Shown: positions 38,807-50,150 of the stretch, piece by piece | How positions within the stretch are numbered: the first letter of the stretch is position 1 | How the letters are laid out: every line of letters begins with the position of its first letter | From: Mycolicibacterium sp. CBMA 247 | GTDB taxonomy: Bacteria; Actinomycetota; Actinomycetes; Mycobacteriales; Mycobacteriaceae | Direction of reading: 5' to 3' | Assembly: GCF_009729095.1 (NCBI RefSeq) | Contig: NZ_VTGX01000001.1 | Location: 372,001 to 436,000 of the forward strand | DNA length: 64,000 nucleotides | Program-made: the position numbers and the translations under genes | The notes under the pieces: generated by a model | What the model saw: the letters and a program-made list of their open reading frames with translations, nothing else | Database searches by the model: none | What the model was told of the DNA's origin: nothing

Positions 38807-39049
38807 GTGGTGGAGGCTTACGTGCTGATCCAGACCGAGGTGGGCCGCGCCGAAGTCGTCGCCAAACAACTCGCCGCACTGCCCGGCGTGGTGTCCGCGG
38901 AGTACGTGACCGGCCCTTACGACGTGGTCTTGCGCACCAGCGCCGACACGCTGGCAGTGTTGCAGTCCGATGTGGTGCCCGCGGTGCAGCAGGTCCCCGG
39001 GATCACCCGGACCTTGACCTGCCCGATCGCCAACACAGGCCAGCCATAG
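38807..39049 (+). CDS. stand-alone Lrp/AsnC ligand-binding (RAM/SAM) domain protein
   Basis: This 80-aa protein is an isolated Lrp/AsnC C-terminal domain (VEAYVLIQTEVGRAEVVAKQL, then VSAEYVTGPYDVVLRTSA) without a DNA-binding helix-turn-helix. Such stand-alone domains bind amino acids and form oligomers. Some modulate Lrp-type regulators. I chose GTG 38807 since GGAGG (38793-38797) lies 9 nt upstream; GTG 38810 is also possible. It is followed 10 nt later by a DUF3515 gene and is divergent from thiL. Confidence 0.85.
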   Translation: MVEAYVLIQTEVGRAEVVAKQLAALPGVVSAEYVTGPYDVVLRTSADTLAVLQSDVVPAVQQVPGITRTLTCPIANTGQP

Positions 39050-39059
39050 AGTTGGTGGT

Positions 39060-39638
39060 GTGACCGACTCTCACGCCGCCGATGGACCACCCCGCGCCCT
39101 GCTGATCGCGGCGGTCGTCGTCGCGGTCTCGGTGCTGATCACCGTCCTTGGTATCGCGGCGTCACGGCAGCGCTCCCCCGAACAGCAACCCGTCGCCATC
39201 CCGGCGATACCTGCGCCCCAGGCCGACAGCGACCAGTGCCACGACCTGCTCAACGCACTGCCCCAGCAGCTCGGAGATTTCCGTCGCGCCGCCACCGTCG
39301 ACCCGACGCCGCCGGGTACCGCGGCCTGGCGGGCCGAGCCGGACACCGAGCCGGTCATCCTGCGCTGCGGGCTGGAACGCCCCAGCGATTTTGTCGTGGG
39401 CACACCGTTGCAGGTGGTCGACGAAGTCCAGTGGTTCCGAGTGGGAGAAGCCAGCGCGGCAAGCCAAGGGGGTTACGCCGAGGATCAGGGCCGCAGCACC
39501 TGGTATGCGGTGGACCGCCCGGTGTACGTCGCGCTGACCTTGCCTGCCGGCTCGGGGCCGACACCTATTCAGCAGATCTCGGGTCAGATCACCCGCGCGA
39601 TGCCCGCCCAAGAGCCGGCACCGGCCCCGGCGGGCTGA
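39060..39638 (+). CDS. DUF3515 membrane-anchored protein
   Basis: This 192-aa protein has one N-terminal membrane helix (about 13-34) and an exported domain of the DUF3515 family found throughout actinobacteria next to ddl and thiL. Two cysteines (DQCHDLL and ILRCGLER) likely pair. The conserved region ends in a WYAVDRPVYVALTLP stretch. Function is unknown. The start is GTG, just after the Lrp-type gene, so they probably form one unit. Confidence 0.8.
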   Translation: MTDSHAADGPPRALLIAAVVVAVSVLITVLGIAASRQRSPEQQPVAIPAIPAPQADSDQCHDLLNALPQQLGDFRRAATVDPTPPGTAAWRAEPDTEPVILRCGLERPSDFVVGTPLQVVDEVQWFRVGEASAASQGGYAEDQGRSTWYAVDRPVYVALTLPAGSGPTPIQQISGQITRAMPAQEPAPAPAG

Positions 39639-39641
39639 GAT

Positions 39642-39725
39642 CCGATTCGCTCCTCACGTACGCGGACGACCCGATTCGCTCGTCACGTACGCGGACGACC
39701 CGATTCGCTCGTCACGTACGCGGTG
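39642..39725. repeat. 29-bp tandem repeat, three copies
   Basis: The unit (CCGATTCGCTCGTCACGTAC followed by GCGGACGAC) occurs three times head to tail, at offsets of exactly 29 bp. The first copy has CTC for CGT-type variation in its middle, and the last is truncated. It fills the gap between the convergent DUF3515 and ddl genes and ends at the ddl stop. Each unit holds the self-complementary ACGTACG-type core CGTACG. Confidence 0.9.
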
Positions 39726-39726
39726 C

Positions 39727-40848
39727 TCAGCGCAGGCCGGTGCCGCGAGCCAGCGCGGTGTCGATCATCGCGGTCAGCAGCGTCGGATAGTCGACACCGC
39801 TGGCAGCCCACATCCGCGGGAACATCGAGATGGTGGTGAACCCCGGCATGGTGTTGATCTCGTTGATCACCGGCCCGTCGTCGGTCAGGAAGAAGTCGAC
39901 ACGGGCCAGCCCCTGGCAGTCGATCGCGGTGAAGGCGCGCACGGCCAGCCGACGGACCTCTTCGGCGACGTCGTCATCAACCTTGGCGGGCACATCCAAC
40001 TCGGCCGCGTCGACGAGGTATTTGGTGGTGAAGTCGTAGAAGCCGTCCTCGCGTCCGCGCACCCCGGCCACCCGGATCTCGCCGACCGTGCTGGCTTCGA
40101 TCTTGCCGTTGGGGAACTCGAGCACACCGCACTCCAGTTCACGGCCCGGCACCGCGGCCTCGACGATGACCTTCGGGTCATGGCGACGCGCAAGTTCGAT
40201 CGCCGCGGGCAGTTCATCCCACGCCGCGACCCGGCTGACGCCGATCGAGGAGCCGCCCCGGGCGGGTTTGACGAACACGGGCAGGCCGAGGCGTTCCCGG
40301 TGCTCGAAATCCAGGGTGGCTTCGTTGGCGCGTAACACCACGAAGTCGCCGATCGGAAGGCCCTCGGCAACCAACAGCTTCTTGGTGAACTCTTTGTCCA
40401 TTCCGGCGGCGCTGGACAGGACACCCGAGCCCACGTACGGAATCCCGGCCAGTTCCAGCAGCCCCTGGATGGTGCCGTCTTCGCCGTAGGGGCCGTGCAG
40501 CACCGGGAACACCACGTCGACCGAGGCGAGCAGCTCGCCGGGACCGTTGGTCAGCGCCAGCAGCTGGCCGCTGCGGTTCGGGGCGGCAGGCAGCGCGAGC
40601 TCGGTACCGGATGTCTCGGTGACCTCGGGAAGCTGGCCGTCGGTGATCGCGAGGGTCTCGGGCCGTCCGTCGGTCAACATCCACGAGCCGTCGGGGGTGA
40701 TCCCGACGGCAACCACCTCGAACCGCTCCGGGTCGAGGTTGCGCAGGATGCTGCCGGCCGATACGCAGGAGATCGCGTGCTCAGAGCTACGCCCGCCGTA
40801 GATGACGGCGACTCGGGTGCGGGATCCGGTCTGATTGCGGGCTGTCAC
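39727..40848 (-). CDS. ddl: D-alanine--D-alanine ligase
   Basis: Ddl joins two D-alanines for the peptidoglycan stem and is a target of D-cycloserine. The 373-aa protein has the N-terminal [14 protein letters not shown] motif and an ATP-grasp domain with [14 protein letters not shown]. The C-terminal metal-binding [10 protein letters not shown] completes the active site. The flanking order with thiL, ung, recG and gpsA matches other mycobacteria. Confidence 0.96.
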   Translation of the reverse strand: MTARNQTGSRTRVAVIYGGRSSEHAISCVSAGSILRNLDPERFEVVAVGITPDGSWMLTDGRPETLAITDGQLPEVTETSGTELALPAAPNRSGQLLALTNGPGELLASVDVVFPVLHGPYGEDGTIQGLLELAGIPYVGSGVLSSAAGMDKEFTKKLLVAEGLPIGDFVVLRANEATLDFEHRERLGLPVFVKPARGGSSIGVSRVAAWDELPAAIELARRHDPKVIVEAAVPGRELECGVLEFPNGKIEASTVGEIRVAGVRGREDGFYDFTTKYLVDAAELDVPAKVDDDVAEEVRRLAVRAFTAIDCQGLARVDFFLTDDGPVINEINTMPGFTTISMFPRMWAASGVDYPTLLTAMIDTALARGTGLR

Positions 40849-40909
40849 AACCTAGAGAGGCTACCGTCCCCGTCCGTCCCTGTATTTGGGCGCATCCTGA
40901 TCTGGGCTT

Positions 40910-42016
40910 TCACCCCTCCAGAGCCTGCGCCATGTCAGCGAGCAGATCTTCGGTGTCCTCGATACCGGCCGAGATGCGGGCGAACCCCGCAGGCACCGGG
41001 TCACCCCAGCGCGCCCTGCGGTCGACCGAGGTGTGTATCCCGCCGAAGCTGGTCGACGCGATGAGCAGGGCGCTGCGCTCCACCAGGGCATGCACGGCCG
41101 CGGCATCCGCCAGTTCGATCGACACCAATCCGCCGAACCGCTTCATCTGGGTGGCCGCCAGCTCGTGTGCAGGATCTTCGGGCAACCCGGGGTACCGCAC
41201 CGAGCGCACCGCGGAATGGTTGCGCAGCATCAACGCCAGGGCTGCGGCGTTCTGGCACTGCCGTTCGAAGCGCAGTCCGGCGCTGCCAAGGCTGCGCAGC
41301 ACCAGCCAGGCCTCGAACGCCCCCAGGATCGGTCCGGCCAGCAGCCGGTCCCGCTCCACCGCGGCCATCAGCTGGGGTTGACTGCCCGCCACATAACCCG
41401 CCACCAGATCGCTGTGTCCCGACAGTGATTTGGTGGCGCTGGCAACCACGAGGTCGGCACCGAGCGACAACGGCTGCTGGCCCAGCGGTGTCGCGGTGGT
41501 GTTGTCGACGACGAGGGTGGCACCACGGCCGCGGCAGGTCATCGCGAGCCGGTGGAGGTCGACGACGTCGAGCCCTGGATTGGCCGGTGTCTCGGCGAGC
41601 ACCACGTCAGCGTCAGCGGCCGCCTCGCAGATATCGGCCACACCCGCCTCGATTACCGTGACCCCTTGTGGCGCAAGATATTCAGCCGCATAGCGGCGGA
41701 CTTGATAGTAACCGTCGGCCGGGACGACGAGCGTGGTGCCGGGTTTGGCAAGCACCCGCAGCACCGAGGTGATCGCGGCCATGCCCGAACCGAACGTCAG
41801 TGCGGCTGCCGCCCCTTCCAGTTCGGCGAGCGCTGCTTCCAGTTGCCGCCAGGACGGGTTGGAGCTGCGGCCGTAGCTGTCCAGCGACTCGGTTTCGTCG
41901 GGCGAGAGGTAGAAAGTCGAAGCCGGTACCGGTACAGGCGCCACCGGCTGCCCCGGAATCGGTTCCAGACCAACAGCTTTGACGCTTCGGGTGGAGTCTC
42001 CGTACAAGCCGTCCAT
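40910..42016 (-). CDS. PLP-dependent Cys/Met metabolism enzyme (cystathionine gamma-lyase/synthase family)
   Basis: This 368-aa fold-type I PLP enzyme belongs to the Cys/Met metabolism family. The Schiff-base lysine is K196 in SATKSLSGHSD. The tyrosine/arginine region DSYGRSSNPSWRQLE and the phosphate-binding FGSGMAA segment are typical of cystathionine lyases and synthases. Exact reaction cannot be told. It lies between ddl and gpsA, where Mycobacterium tuberculosis has no such gene, so it is a lineage difference. A duplicated CGCGAGGAGG ribosome-site element lies upstream. Confidence 0.85.
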   Translation of the reverse strand: MDGLYGDSTRSVKAVGLEPIPGQPVAPVPVPASTFYLSPDETESLDSYGRSSNPSWRQLEAALAELEGAAAALTFGSGMAAITSVLRVLAKPGTTLVVPADGYYQVRRYAAEYLAPQGVTVIEAGVADICEAAADADVVLAETPANPGLDVVDLHRLAMTCRGRGATLVVDNTTATPLGQQPLSLGADLVVASATKSLSGHSDLVAGYVAGSQPQLMAAVERDRLLAGPILGAFEAWLVLRSLGSAGLRFERQCQNAAALALMLRNHSAVRSVRYPGLPEDPAHELAATQMKRFGGLVSIELADAAAVHALVERSALLIASTSFGGIHTSVDRRARWGDPVPAGFARISAGIEDTEDLLADMAQALEG

Positions 42017-42027
42017 ATTTGTCTTGC

Positions 42028-42067
42028 CCTCCTCGCGTCCGGGGACTTGTTTTCCTCCTCGCGTCCG
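42028..42067 (-). repeat. duplicated Shine-Dalgarno element upstream of PLP enzyme
   Basis: The 14-bp sequence CGGACGCGAGGAGG (minus strand) occurs twice, 26 bp apart, between gpsA and the PLP enzyme gene. The copy nearer the start is 11 nt before its ATG and should be the working ribosome site. The other looks like a local duplication. Confidence 0.7.
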
Positions 42068-42076
42068 GAGGGCCCC

Positions 42077-43805
<1,729 letters not shown>

Positions 43806-43831
43806 GTAGCCGCGGACCCGCGGGATAGGGA

Positions 43832-46039
43832 ATGATCGGACCAATGAGCGAAGCCACCGAAGCCGAGCCTGGGACCCGGTCGGACGGCGCCCAACGGGAC
43901 ACCGTCGCAGCCGTATCGGGGCGGGCCGTCGAGCCGGCAACGCCCGAGGTACCACCGGCGGCCACCTGGCCTGCGGTGGACAACGCGCTTCCCGAGGACC
44001 GCTACCTCAACCGCGAGCTGAGCTGGCTGGACTTCAACGCCCGCGTGCTGGCCCTGGCCGCCGACCCGTCGCTGCCGTTGCTCGAGCGCGCGAAGTTCCT
44101 GGCGATCTTCGCGTCCAACCTCGACGAGTTCTACATGGTCCGGGTGGCCGGCCTCAAACGCCGCGACGAGATGGGACTCTCCGTGCGCTCGGCCGATGGC
44201 CTGTCCCCGCGCGAGCAGCTGCGCCGAATCAACGAACGCACCCAGCAGATCGCCAGCCGTCATGCCAACGTGTTCCTCAGCTCGGTCCGGCCCGCGCTGG
44301 CCGAAGACGGCATCGTCATCGTCAACTGGGCTCAGCTCGACGAGGCCGAACGCGCAAAGCTCTCCACCTACTTCCACGAGCAGGTGTTCCCGGTCCTCAC
44401 GCCGCTGGCGGTGGACCCGGCGCACCCGTTCCCGTTCGTGAGCGGGCTGAGCCTGAACCTGGCAATCACCGTCAAGCATCCCGAGGATGGCGGACAACAT
44501 TTCGCCAGGATCAAGGTGCCCGACAACGTCGGGCGCTTCGTGGAACTGAGCGCCCCCGCCGATGGATCGACGGTTGTGCGGTTCCTGCCGATGGAGGAAC
44601 TCATCGCGGCGTTCCTGCCGGTGTTGTTCCCCGGGCTGGAGATCGTCGAGCACCACGCGTTCCGGATCACCCGCAATGCCGATTTCGAGGTCGAAGAGGA
44701 TCGCGACGAGGATCTGCTGCAGGCGCTCGAACGCGAACTGGCCCGCAGGCGGTTCGGCTCGCCGGTCCGGTTGGAAGTGTCCGACGACATGACCGAGAGC
44801 ATGCTCGAACTGCTGCTGCGGGAACTGGATGTGGCCCCCGGCGACGTCATCGAGGTGCCCGGGCTGCTGGACCTGTCTGCACTGTGGCAGATCTACGCCG
44901 TGGACCGGCCCGCGCTCAAGGATCGGCCGTTCGTACCCGCCACCCCACCGGCTTTCGGCGAACGTGAGACACCCAAGAGCATTTTCTCGACACTGCGCGA
45001 CGGGGATGTGCTGGTGCACCATCCTTATGACTCGTTCTCCACCACGGTGCAGCGCTTCATCGAGCAGGCCGCCGCTGACCCCAACGTGCTGGCGATCAAG
45101 CAGACGCTGTACCGCACCTCCGGTGACTCGCCCATCGTCAACGCCCTGATCGACGCGGCCGAGGCGGGCAAGCAGGTGGTCGCGCTCGTGGAGATCAAGG
45201 CTCGCTTCGATGAGCAGGCCAACATCAAGTGGGCCAGAGCACTTGAACAAGCCGGGGTGCACGTGGTCTACGGGTTGATCGGACTCAAGACACACTGCAA
45301 GACCTGCCTTGTGGTGCGGCGTGAGGGGTCGATGATCCGGCGCTACTGCCATATCGGCACCGGCAACTACAACCCGAAAACCGCGCGCCTGTACGAAGAC
45401 GTGGGGTTGCTCACCGCCGATCCCGACATCGGCGCCGACCTCACCGACCTTTTCAATTCACTGACCGGTTACTCGCGCAAGGACGCCTACCGCAATCTGC
45501 TGGTGGCGCCGCGCGGTGTACGCAAGGGCATCATCGAGCGCATCGACCGCGAGATCGCCGCTCACCATGAAGGAGCCACGACCGGAATCCGGGTGAAGGC
45601 CAACGCACTGGTCGACGAGCAGGTGATCGATGCGCTGTACCGAGCATCACAGGCCGGGATCCCGGTCGACATCGTGGTGCGCGGCATCTGCGCTCTGCGC
45701 CCGGGCGTGCCAGGTTATTCCGACAACATCACGGTGCGCTCGATCCTCGGACGCTTCCTGGAGCACTCGCGGATTATTCACTTCCGCGCCATCAACGAGT
45801 TCTGGATCGGCAGCGCCGACATGATGCATCGTAATCTCGACCGCCGTGTCGAAGTGATGGCTCAGGTCAAGGATCCGAGACTGACCGCGCAACTCAACGA
45901 AGTATTCGAGTCCGCGATGGATCCGGCCACCCGGTGCTGGGAGTTGCGACACGATGCTCACTGGACGGCGCTGCCCCAGGAGGGGCAGACAGTTCGCGAC
46001 CACCAGGTGTGGCTGATGGAACGTCACCGGCACCCCTGA
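43832..46039 (+). CDS. ppk: polyphosphate kinase 1
   Basis: Ppk makes inorganic polyphosphate from ATP and links to stress and persistence in mycobacteria. The 735-aa protein has the N domain ([20 protein letters not shown]), the head domain and two phospholipase-D-like catalytic domains. Active histidines lie in GLKTHCKT and [11 protein letters not shown]. The N-terminal 50 residues are variable. ATG 43844 (MSEATEAEP) is an alternative start 12 nt downstream. It follows fbiD by 26 nt and is followed by mutT1, matching Rv2983-Rv2985. Confidence 0.96.
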   Translation: MIGPMSEATEAEPGTRSDGAQRDTVAAVSGRAVEPATPEVPPAATWPAVDNALPEDRYLNRELSWLDFNARVLALAADPSLPLLERAKFLAIFASNLDEFYMVRVAGLKRRDEMGLSVRSADGLSPREQLRRINERTQQIASRHANVFLSSVRPALAEDGIVIVNWAQLDEAERAKLSTYFHEQVFPVLTPLAVDPAHPFPFVSGLSLNLAITVKHPEDGGQHFARIKVPDNVGRFVELSAPADGSTVVRFLPMEELIAAFLPVLFPGLEIVEHHAFRITRNADFEVEEDRDEDLLQALERELARRRFGSPVRLEVSDDMTESMLELLLRELDVAPGDVIEVPGLLDLSALWQIYAVDRPALKDRPFVPATPPAFGERETPKSIFSTLRDGDVLVHHPYDSFSTTVQRFIEQAAADPNVLAIKQTLYRTSGDSPIVNALIDAAEAGKQVVALVEIKARFDEQANIKWARALEQAGVHVVYGLIGLKTHCKTCLVVRREGSMIRRYCHIGTGNYNPKTARLYEDVGLLTADPDIGADLTDLFNSLTGYSRKDAYRNLLVAPRGVRKGIIERIDREIAAHHEGATTGIRVKANALVDEQVIDALYRASQAGIPVDIVVRGICALRPGVPGYSDNITVRSILGRFLEHSRIIHFRAINEFWIGSADMMHRNLDRRVEVMAQVKDPRLTAQLNEVFESAMDPATRCWELRHDAHWTALPQEGQTVRDHQVWLMERHRHP

Positions 46040-46096
46040 ATCCCCACCGGGCCTGGGCCGGTTGCCCAGACCGGTGAATGACCTGCAGGAGTTGAG

Positions 46097-47035
46097 GTGT
46101 CCAACGACAGCACGACAGCGGCGAAGCCGGGCACCAAACTGGTGCCCGCAGCGGGCGCAGTGTTGTGGCGCGGCAGCGACGACGCCGCAGGCGCGGCCGT
46201 CACCGAGGTGGCCGTCATCCACCGTCCGCGCTACGACGATTGGTCCCTCCCCAAGGGCAAGGTCCAGGTCGATGAAACCGATCCGGTGGCCGCGGTACGC
46301 GAAGTTCATGAGGAGACCGGATACACCGCGCAGCTCGGTCGGCGGCTCGGCTCGATCTGCTATGACATTCCGCAGGGGACCAAACGGGTCTGGTACTGGG
46401 CTGCCCGCGCTACCGGAGGTGACTTCGCCCCCAACGACGAGGTGGACAAGCTCATCTGGCTTCCGGTGGATGCGGCGATGGATCAGCTGCAGTACCCGCA
46501 CGATCAAAAGGTGTTGCGCCGCTTTGCAAAACAACCATCCGACACGAATACCGTGCTGATCGTCAGGCACGGTACGGCCGGACGGCGATCCCGTTTCAAC
46601 GGTGACGACCGCAAGCGGCCACTGGACAAGAAGGGTCGGGCACAGGCCGAGGCGCTGATCGGTCAACTACTGGCATTCGGTGCCACAACGCTTTACGCGG
46701 CCGATCGGCTGCGCTGTCATCAGACCCTGGAGCCCCTCGCCCAGGAGCTCGGGGTGGACATTCACAATGAGCCGACGCTGACCGAGGAGGCGTACAACTC
46801 CGACCACAAGGCCGGTCGCAACCGCGTGCTCGAACTCGCGACGCGGGCGGGGACCCCCGTGATCTGCACACAGGGCAAGGTGATTCCCGATCTCATCTCG
46901 TGGTGGTGCGCGCGCTCACAGGTGCGCCCGCAGACCACCGGGAATCGCAAGGGCAGCACCTGGGTGCTGTCGATGGCGGACGGCCGACTGGTTGCCGCAG
47001 ACCACCTCGGTAGCCCACTACCCGTCGGCCGCTAG
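46097..47035 (+). CDS. mutT1: MutT1: Nudix hydrolase fused to histidine phosphatase
   Basis: MutT1 hydrolyses 8-oxo-GTP/dGTP and diadenosine polyphosphates, cleaning the nucleotide pool. The 312-aa protein has a Nudix domain with the full box G-x5-E-x7-REVHEETG (54-76). A histidine phosphatase domain follows, beginning LIVRHGTAG (R157-H158-G159), and the second half should remove the phosphates left by the first. This two-domain form is typical of mycobacteria (Rv2985). The GTG start has CAGGAG about 7 nt upstream. Confidence 0.94.
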   Translation: MSNDSTTAAKPGTKLVPAAGAVLWRGSDDAAGAAVTEVAVIHRPRYDDWSLPKGKVQVDETDPVAAVREVHEETGYTAQLGRRLGSICYDIPQGTKRVWYWAARATGGDFAPNDEVDKLIWLPVDAAMDQLQYPHDQKVLRRFAKQPSDTNTVLIVRHGTAGRRSRFNGDDRKRPLDKKGRAQAEALIGQLLAFGATTLYAADRLRCHQTLEPLAQELGVDIHNEPTLTEEAYNSDHKAGRNRVLELATRAGTPVICTQGKVIPDLISWWCARSQVRPQTTGNRKGSTWVLSMADGRLVAADHLGSPLPVGR

Positions 47036-47047
47036 CCCCACACGCGA

Positions 47048-47090
47048 AAAGGCACGTCGTGAGCTGACCTACGGCTCACGACGTGCCTTT
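47048..47090. terminator. bidirectional terminator between mutT1 and hupB
   Basis: AAAGGCACGTCGTGAGC and its exact complement form a 17-bp stem with a 9-nt loop between convergent genes. Three to four A/T pairs at the foot give a U-tract in both directions. Confidence 0.85.
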
Positions 47091-47097
47091 GTCGGAA

Positions 47098-47754
47098 TTA
47101 CTTGCGGCCCTTCTTGGCCGGTGCCTTCTTGGCAGCCACCTTCTTGGCGGGAGCCTTGGTCGCGGCCTTCTTGGCCGGTGCCTTGGTCGCGGCCTTCTTG
47201 GCGGGAGCCTTGGTCGCGGCCTTCTTGGCGGGAGCCTTGGTCGCGGCCTTCTTGGCGGGAGCCTTGGTCGCGGCCTTCTTGGCGGGAGCCTTGGTCGCGG
47301 CCTTCTTGGCCGGTGCCTTGGTCGCGGCCTTCTTGGCCGGTGCCTTGGTCGCGGCCTTCTTGACAGCCGCCTTCTTGGCCGGAGCCTTCTTGGCGACAGT
47401 CTTCTTGGCGGCGCCACGCTTGGCCGGGCCTGCGGTCACCCCGCGCTTGACAGCCGGGCCCTCAGACGGGAGGCGCTGCGCCCCAGAAACAACCGCCTTG
47501 AACTGCGCACCCGGCCGGAATGCCGGAACCGAGGTGGGCTTGACCTTCACCGTCTCGCCGGTGCGCGGATTCCGCGCCACCCGGGCAGCACGGCGGCGCT
47601 GCTCGAAAACGCCGAAACCGGTGATCGTCACGCTGTCGCCCTTGTGCACCGCACGGACGATGGTATCCACGACGTTCTCCACCGCGGCGGTAGCCTGCCG
47701 ACGATCGGTGCCCAGTTTGGTTGTGAGTACGTCGATGAGCTCCGCTTTGTTCAT
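47098..47754 (-). CDS. hupB: nucleoid-associated protein HupB with lysine/alanine-rich tail
   Basis: HupB is the mycobacterial HU homologue that bends and compacts DNA and contributes to iron-related gene control. The 218-aa protein has an N-terminal HU domain (1-90, [16 protein letters not shown], with [11 protein letters not shown] in the DNA-binding arm). A long basic tail of AAKK-type repeats resembles eukaryotic histone H1. Eight copies of KKAATKAPA make up most of the tail. The ATG at 47754 is chosen from the family N-terminus; the frame extends upstream but is not HU-like. A promoter is visible at 47801-47830. Confidence 0.97.
   Translation of the reverse strand: MNKAELIDVLTTKLGTDRRQATAAVENVVDTIVRAVHKGDSVTITGFGVFEQRRRAARVARNPRTGETVKVKPTSVPAFRPGAQFKAVVSGAQRLPSEGPAVKRGVTAGPAKRGAAKKTVAKKAPAKKAAVKKAATKAPAKKAATKAPAKKAATKAPAKKAATKAPAKKAATKAPAKKAATKAPAKKAATKAPAKKAATKAPAKKVAAKKAPAKKGRK
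47150..47365 (-). repeat. 27-bp tandem repeat in hupB, eight copies
   Basis: A 27-bp unit coding KKAATKAPA is repeated eight times, with only GCGGGAGCC/GCCGGTGCC synonymous variation. DNA identity among units is very high, which favours slippage or recombination that changes tail length by 9 residues at a time. Confidence 0.92.
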
Positions 47755-47800
47755 CCAAAACCTCCGAAACCAGTGGTCCTCCTTGGACCGACTAGAGGAC

Positions 47801-47830
47801 ACGGTAAACCCTCTAACCACTGATTTCCAA
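47801..47830 (-). promoter_or_regulatory. candidate promoter of hupB
   Basis: On the minus strand TTGGAA (47830-47825) and TACCGT (47806-47801) are 18 bp apart. The predicted start would give a roughly 40-nt leader that contains the GGAGG site before the hupB ATG. Confidence 0.5.
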
Positions 47831-47969
47831 GAGCCACGCGCAATTTCAGGCGTAGCTAGCGAACAATCCGGCAATCCGCTTGCCCCACTTGGACTCCGCC
47901 CGGTTGGGTCCAGAACCGGTTTGGCAGGCGGTGAATTCGGGCCCCGAAGCGCCCGTCCGAGCCCCTCGA

Positions 47970-48563
47970 TCAGGCCGGCAGAGTGCGCGGCTTCCAGGCC
48001 GGCCGCCGCTTCTCGTAATCCTCGATCTTGTCGAGTTTCCGCAGCGTAAGGCCTATATCGTCGAGTCCCTCAAGCAGTCGCCAAGCCGTGTAGTCGTCAA
48101 TTCTGAACGGCACCACAACCGTTCCGGCGACGATATTTCGATCTTGAAGATTCACAGTGATTTCCAGGCCCGGATTCTGCTCGATGAGCTTCCACAAGAG
48201 CTCGACATCATCTTGGGCGACCTCAGCGGCCAATAGCCCGGCCTTGCCCGCGTTGCCGCGGAAAATATCGGCGAAACGGGATGAGATAACGACCCGGAAG
48301 CCGTAGTCCATGAGCGCCCAGACGGCATGTTCGCGTGATGATCCGGTACCGAAATCGGGGCCGGCGACCAACACGGAGCCTTTGTCGAATGGTGGGAGAT
48401 TCAGAATGAACGACGGATCTGCGCGCCAGGCGGCGAACAATCCATCCTCGAAACCCGTTCGGGTTACCCGCTTCAAATAGACCGCGGGGATGATCTGATC
48501 GGTGTCGACATTGGACCGTCGCAGCGGGACGCCGATACCGGTGTGAGTGTTGAACGCTTCCAT
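47970..48563 (-). CDS. leuD: 3-isopropylmalate dehydratase small subunit
   Basis: LeuD forms isopropylmalate isomerase with LeuC in leucine synthesis. The 197-aa protein has the swivelling-domain motif [14 protein letters not shown] and the [17 protein letters not shown] substrate loop. It follows leuC by 13 nt, with an AGGAG site before its ATG. The 215 bp downstream, before hupB, holds the hupB promoter. Confidence 0.96.
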   Translation of the reverse strand: MEAFNTHTGIGVPLRRSNVDTDQIIPAVYLKRVTRTGFEDGLFAAWRADPSFILNLPPFDKGSVLVAGPDFGTGSSREHAVWALMDYGFRVVISSRFADIFRGNAGKAGLLAAEVAQDDVELLWKLIEQNPGLEITVNLQDRNIVAGTVVVPFRIDDYTAWRLLEGLDDIGLTLRKLDKIEDYEKRRPAWKPRTLPA

Positions 48564-48576
48564 TCTTGGGCTCCTC

Positions 48577-50031
48577 TTAGCGGGTCGCGGCGGGCAGATC
48601 GGCAGGGGACGCCAGCTTTCCGCGCACGGCGGTGGCAGCCGCGACGGCCGGTGAGACCAAGTGGGTGCGGCCCCCCTTACCCTGTCGGCCTTCGAAATTC
48701 CGGTTGGACGTCGAGGCGCAGCGCTGCCCCGGGGACAGTTGATCGGGGTTCATGCCCAGACACATCGAGCAGCCGGCCTGGCGCCATTCCGCGCCGGCGG
48801 CGGTGAATACCCGGTCGAGGCCTTCCGATTCGGCCTGGGCCCGGACCCGCATCGAGCCCGGCACGACCAGCATCCGCACTCCGTCGGCCACCTTGCGGTC
48901 GCGCAGCACGTCGGCCACCACCCGCAGGTCCTCGATGCGGCCGTTGGTGCAGGACCCGACGAACACGGTGTCCACGGCGATGTCACGCATGGCCATCCCC
49001 GGTCGAAGATCCATGTAGGCCAAGGCCTTCTCCGCCGTCTGGCGCTCCCCGTCGTCGCCGATCAGCTCGGGATCGGGGACCGACGCCGACAGCGGGACAC
49101 CCTGCCCCGGGTTGGTTCCCCATGTCACGAACGGGCTCAAGGTGGCGGCGTCCAGGTAGACCTCGGTGTCGAATTCCGCACCCTCGTCGGTACGCAACCG
49201 GCTCCACGCGGCGACGGCAGCATCCCAGTCAGCCCCCTTGGGAGCGTTCGGACGGCCTTTGAGGAACTCGAAGGTGGTCTCGTCGGGGGCGACCATGCCG
49301 GCGCGCGCCCCGGCCTCGATGCTCATGTTGCAGATCGTCATCCGGCCTTCCATGGACAGCGCCTCGATGGCGCTACCCCGGTATTCGATGACGTGGCCCT
49401 GCCCGCCGCCGGTACCGATCTTGGCGATGACGGCCAAGATGATGTCCTTCGCGCTCACGCCGGACGGCAGCACCCCGTCGACGTTGACCGCCATGGTCTT
49501 GAACGGCTTGAGCGGCAGTGTCTGCGTGGCCATCACATGTTCGACCTCCGACGTGCCGATGCCCATCGCAATGGCGCCGAATGCGCCATGGGTCGAGGTG
49601 TGGCTGTCCCCACACACGACCGTCATACCCGGCTGCGTCAGTCCGAGCTGCGGTCCGATGATGTGCACAATGCCCTGCTCGACATCACCCATCGGGTGCA
49701 GCCGGATGCCGAATTCCTCGCAGTTGCGCCGCAACGTCTCGACCTGCGTGCGCGAAACCGGATCGGCGATCGGCTTGTCGATGTCGACCGTGGGCACGTT
49801 GTGGTCCTCGGTCGCGATCGTCAGGTCAGGCCGCCGCACCGGCCGGCCGGCCAGTCGCAATCCGTCGAACGCCTGCGGGCTGGTGACCTCGTGCACGAGA
49901 TGCAGGTCGATGTAGATCAGGTCGGGCTCCCTGGCCGCGCCCTCCCCCTGGCCGCGCGCCACGACGTGGTCGTCCCAAACCTTTTCGGCCAGGGTGCGCG
50001 GCTTCACGGATGTCTGTGTCGATTGGTCCAT
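48577..50031 (-). CDS. leuC: 3-isopropylmalate dehydratase large subunit
   Basis: LeuC is the iron-sulfur aconitase-family subunit that isomerises 2- to 3-isopropylmalate. The 484-aa protein has the 4Fe-4S ligand cysteines in [13 protein letters not shown] and CSMCLGMN, plus the [15 protein letters not shown] motif. Transcription probably begins at about 50128, from a promoter that overlaps that of the divergent IclR gene. A 23-codon open frame with adjacent Leu codons precedes it. Confidence 0.96.
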   Translation of the reverse strand: MDQSTQTSVKPRTLAEKVWDDHVVARGQGEGAAREPDLIYIDLHLVHEVTSPQAFDGLRLAGRPVRRPDLTIATEDHNVPTVDIDKPIADPVSRTQVETLRRNCEEFGIRLHPMGDVEQGIVHIIGPQLGLTQPGMTVVCGDSHTSTHGAFGAIAMGIGTSEVEHVMATQTLPLKPFKTMAVNVDGVLPSGVSAKDIILAVIAKIGTGGGQGHVIEYRGSAIEALSMEGRMTICNMSIEAGARAGMVAPDETTFEFLKGRPNAPKGADWDAAVAAWSRLRTDEGAEFDTEVYLDAATLSPFVTWGTNPGQGVPLSASVPDPELIGDDGERQTAEKALAYMDLRPGMAMRDIAVDTVFVGSCTNGRIEDLRVVADVLRDRKVADGVRMLVVPGSMRVRAQAESEGLDRVFTAAGAEWRQAGCSMCLGMNPDQLSPGQRCASTSNRNFEGRQGKGGRTHLVSPAVAAATAVRGKLASPADLPAATR

Positions 50032-50049
50032 CGCTACTTCTCGATTCGA

Positions 50050-50121
50050 TTAACGGCAAATGCGGGCTTGCATCAAGAGTCCGCCAGGGCTGGGAGTTAC
50101 TGTCGCCATCTCATCTGTCAT
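50050..50121 (-). promoter_or_regulatory. possible leader peptide upstream of leuC
   Basis: On the minus strand a 23-codon frame (MTDEMATVTPSPGGLLMQAR then ICR) runs from just after the proposed leuC transcription start to 18 nt before the leuC ATG. It contains CTC TTG, two adjacent leucine codons, which could report leucyl-tRNA charging. No clear attenuator hairpins are seen, so this is only a suggestion. Confidence 0.25.
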
Positions 50122-50144
50122 CTCACAATGCGAGACGCTAGTAT
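50115..50144. promoter_or_regulatory. overlapping divergent promoters and IclR-type operator
   Basis: For the IclR gene, CTGTCA (50115-50120) and TAGTAT (50139-50144) are 18 bp apart, and the -10 ends 6 nt before its GTG, which predicts a leaderless mRNA. For leuC the minus-strand TAGCGT (50140-50135) overlaps that -10. The palindrome TCTCACAATGCGAGA (50121-50135) lies in the IclR spacer and at the leuC start site. It resembles the motif I recall for the leucine regulator LtbR of Corynebacterium. Confidence 0.6.
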
Positions 50145-50150
50145 CTCTCT

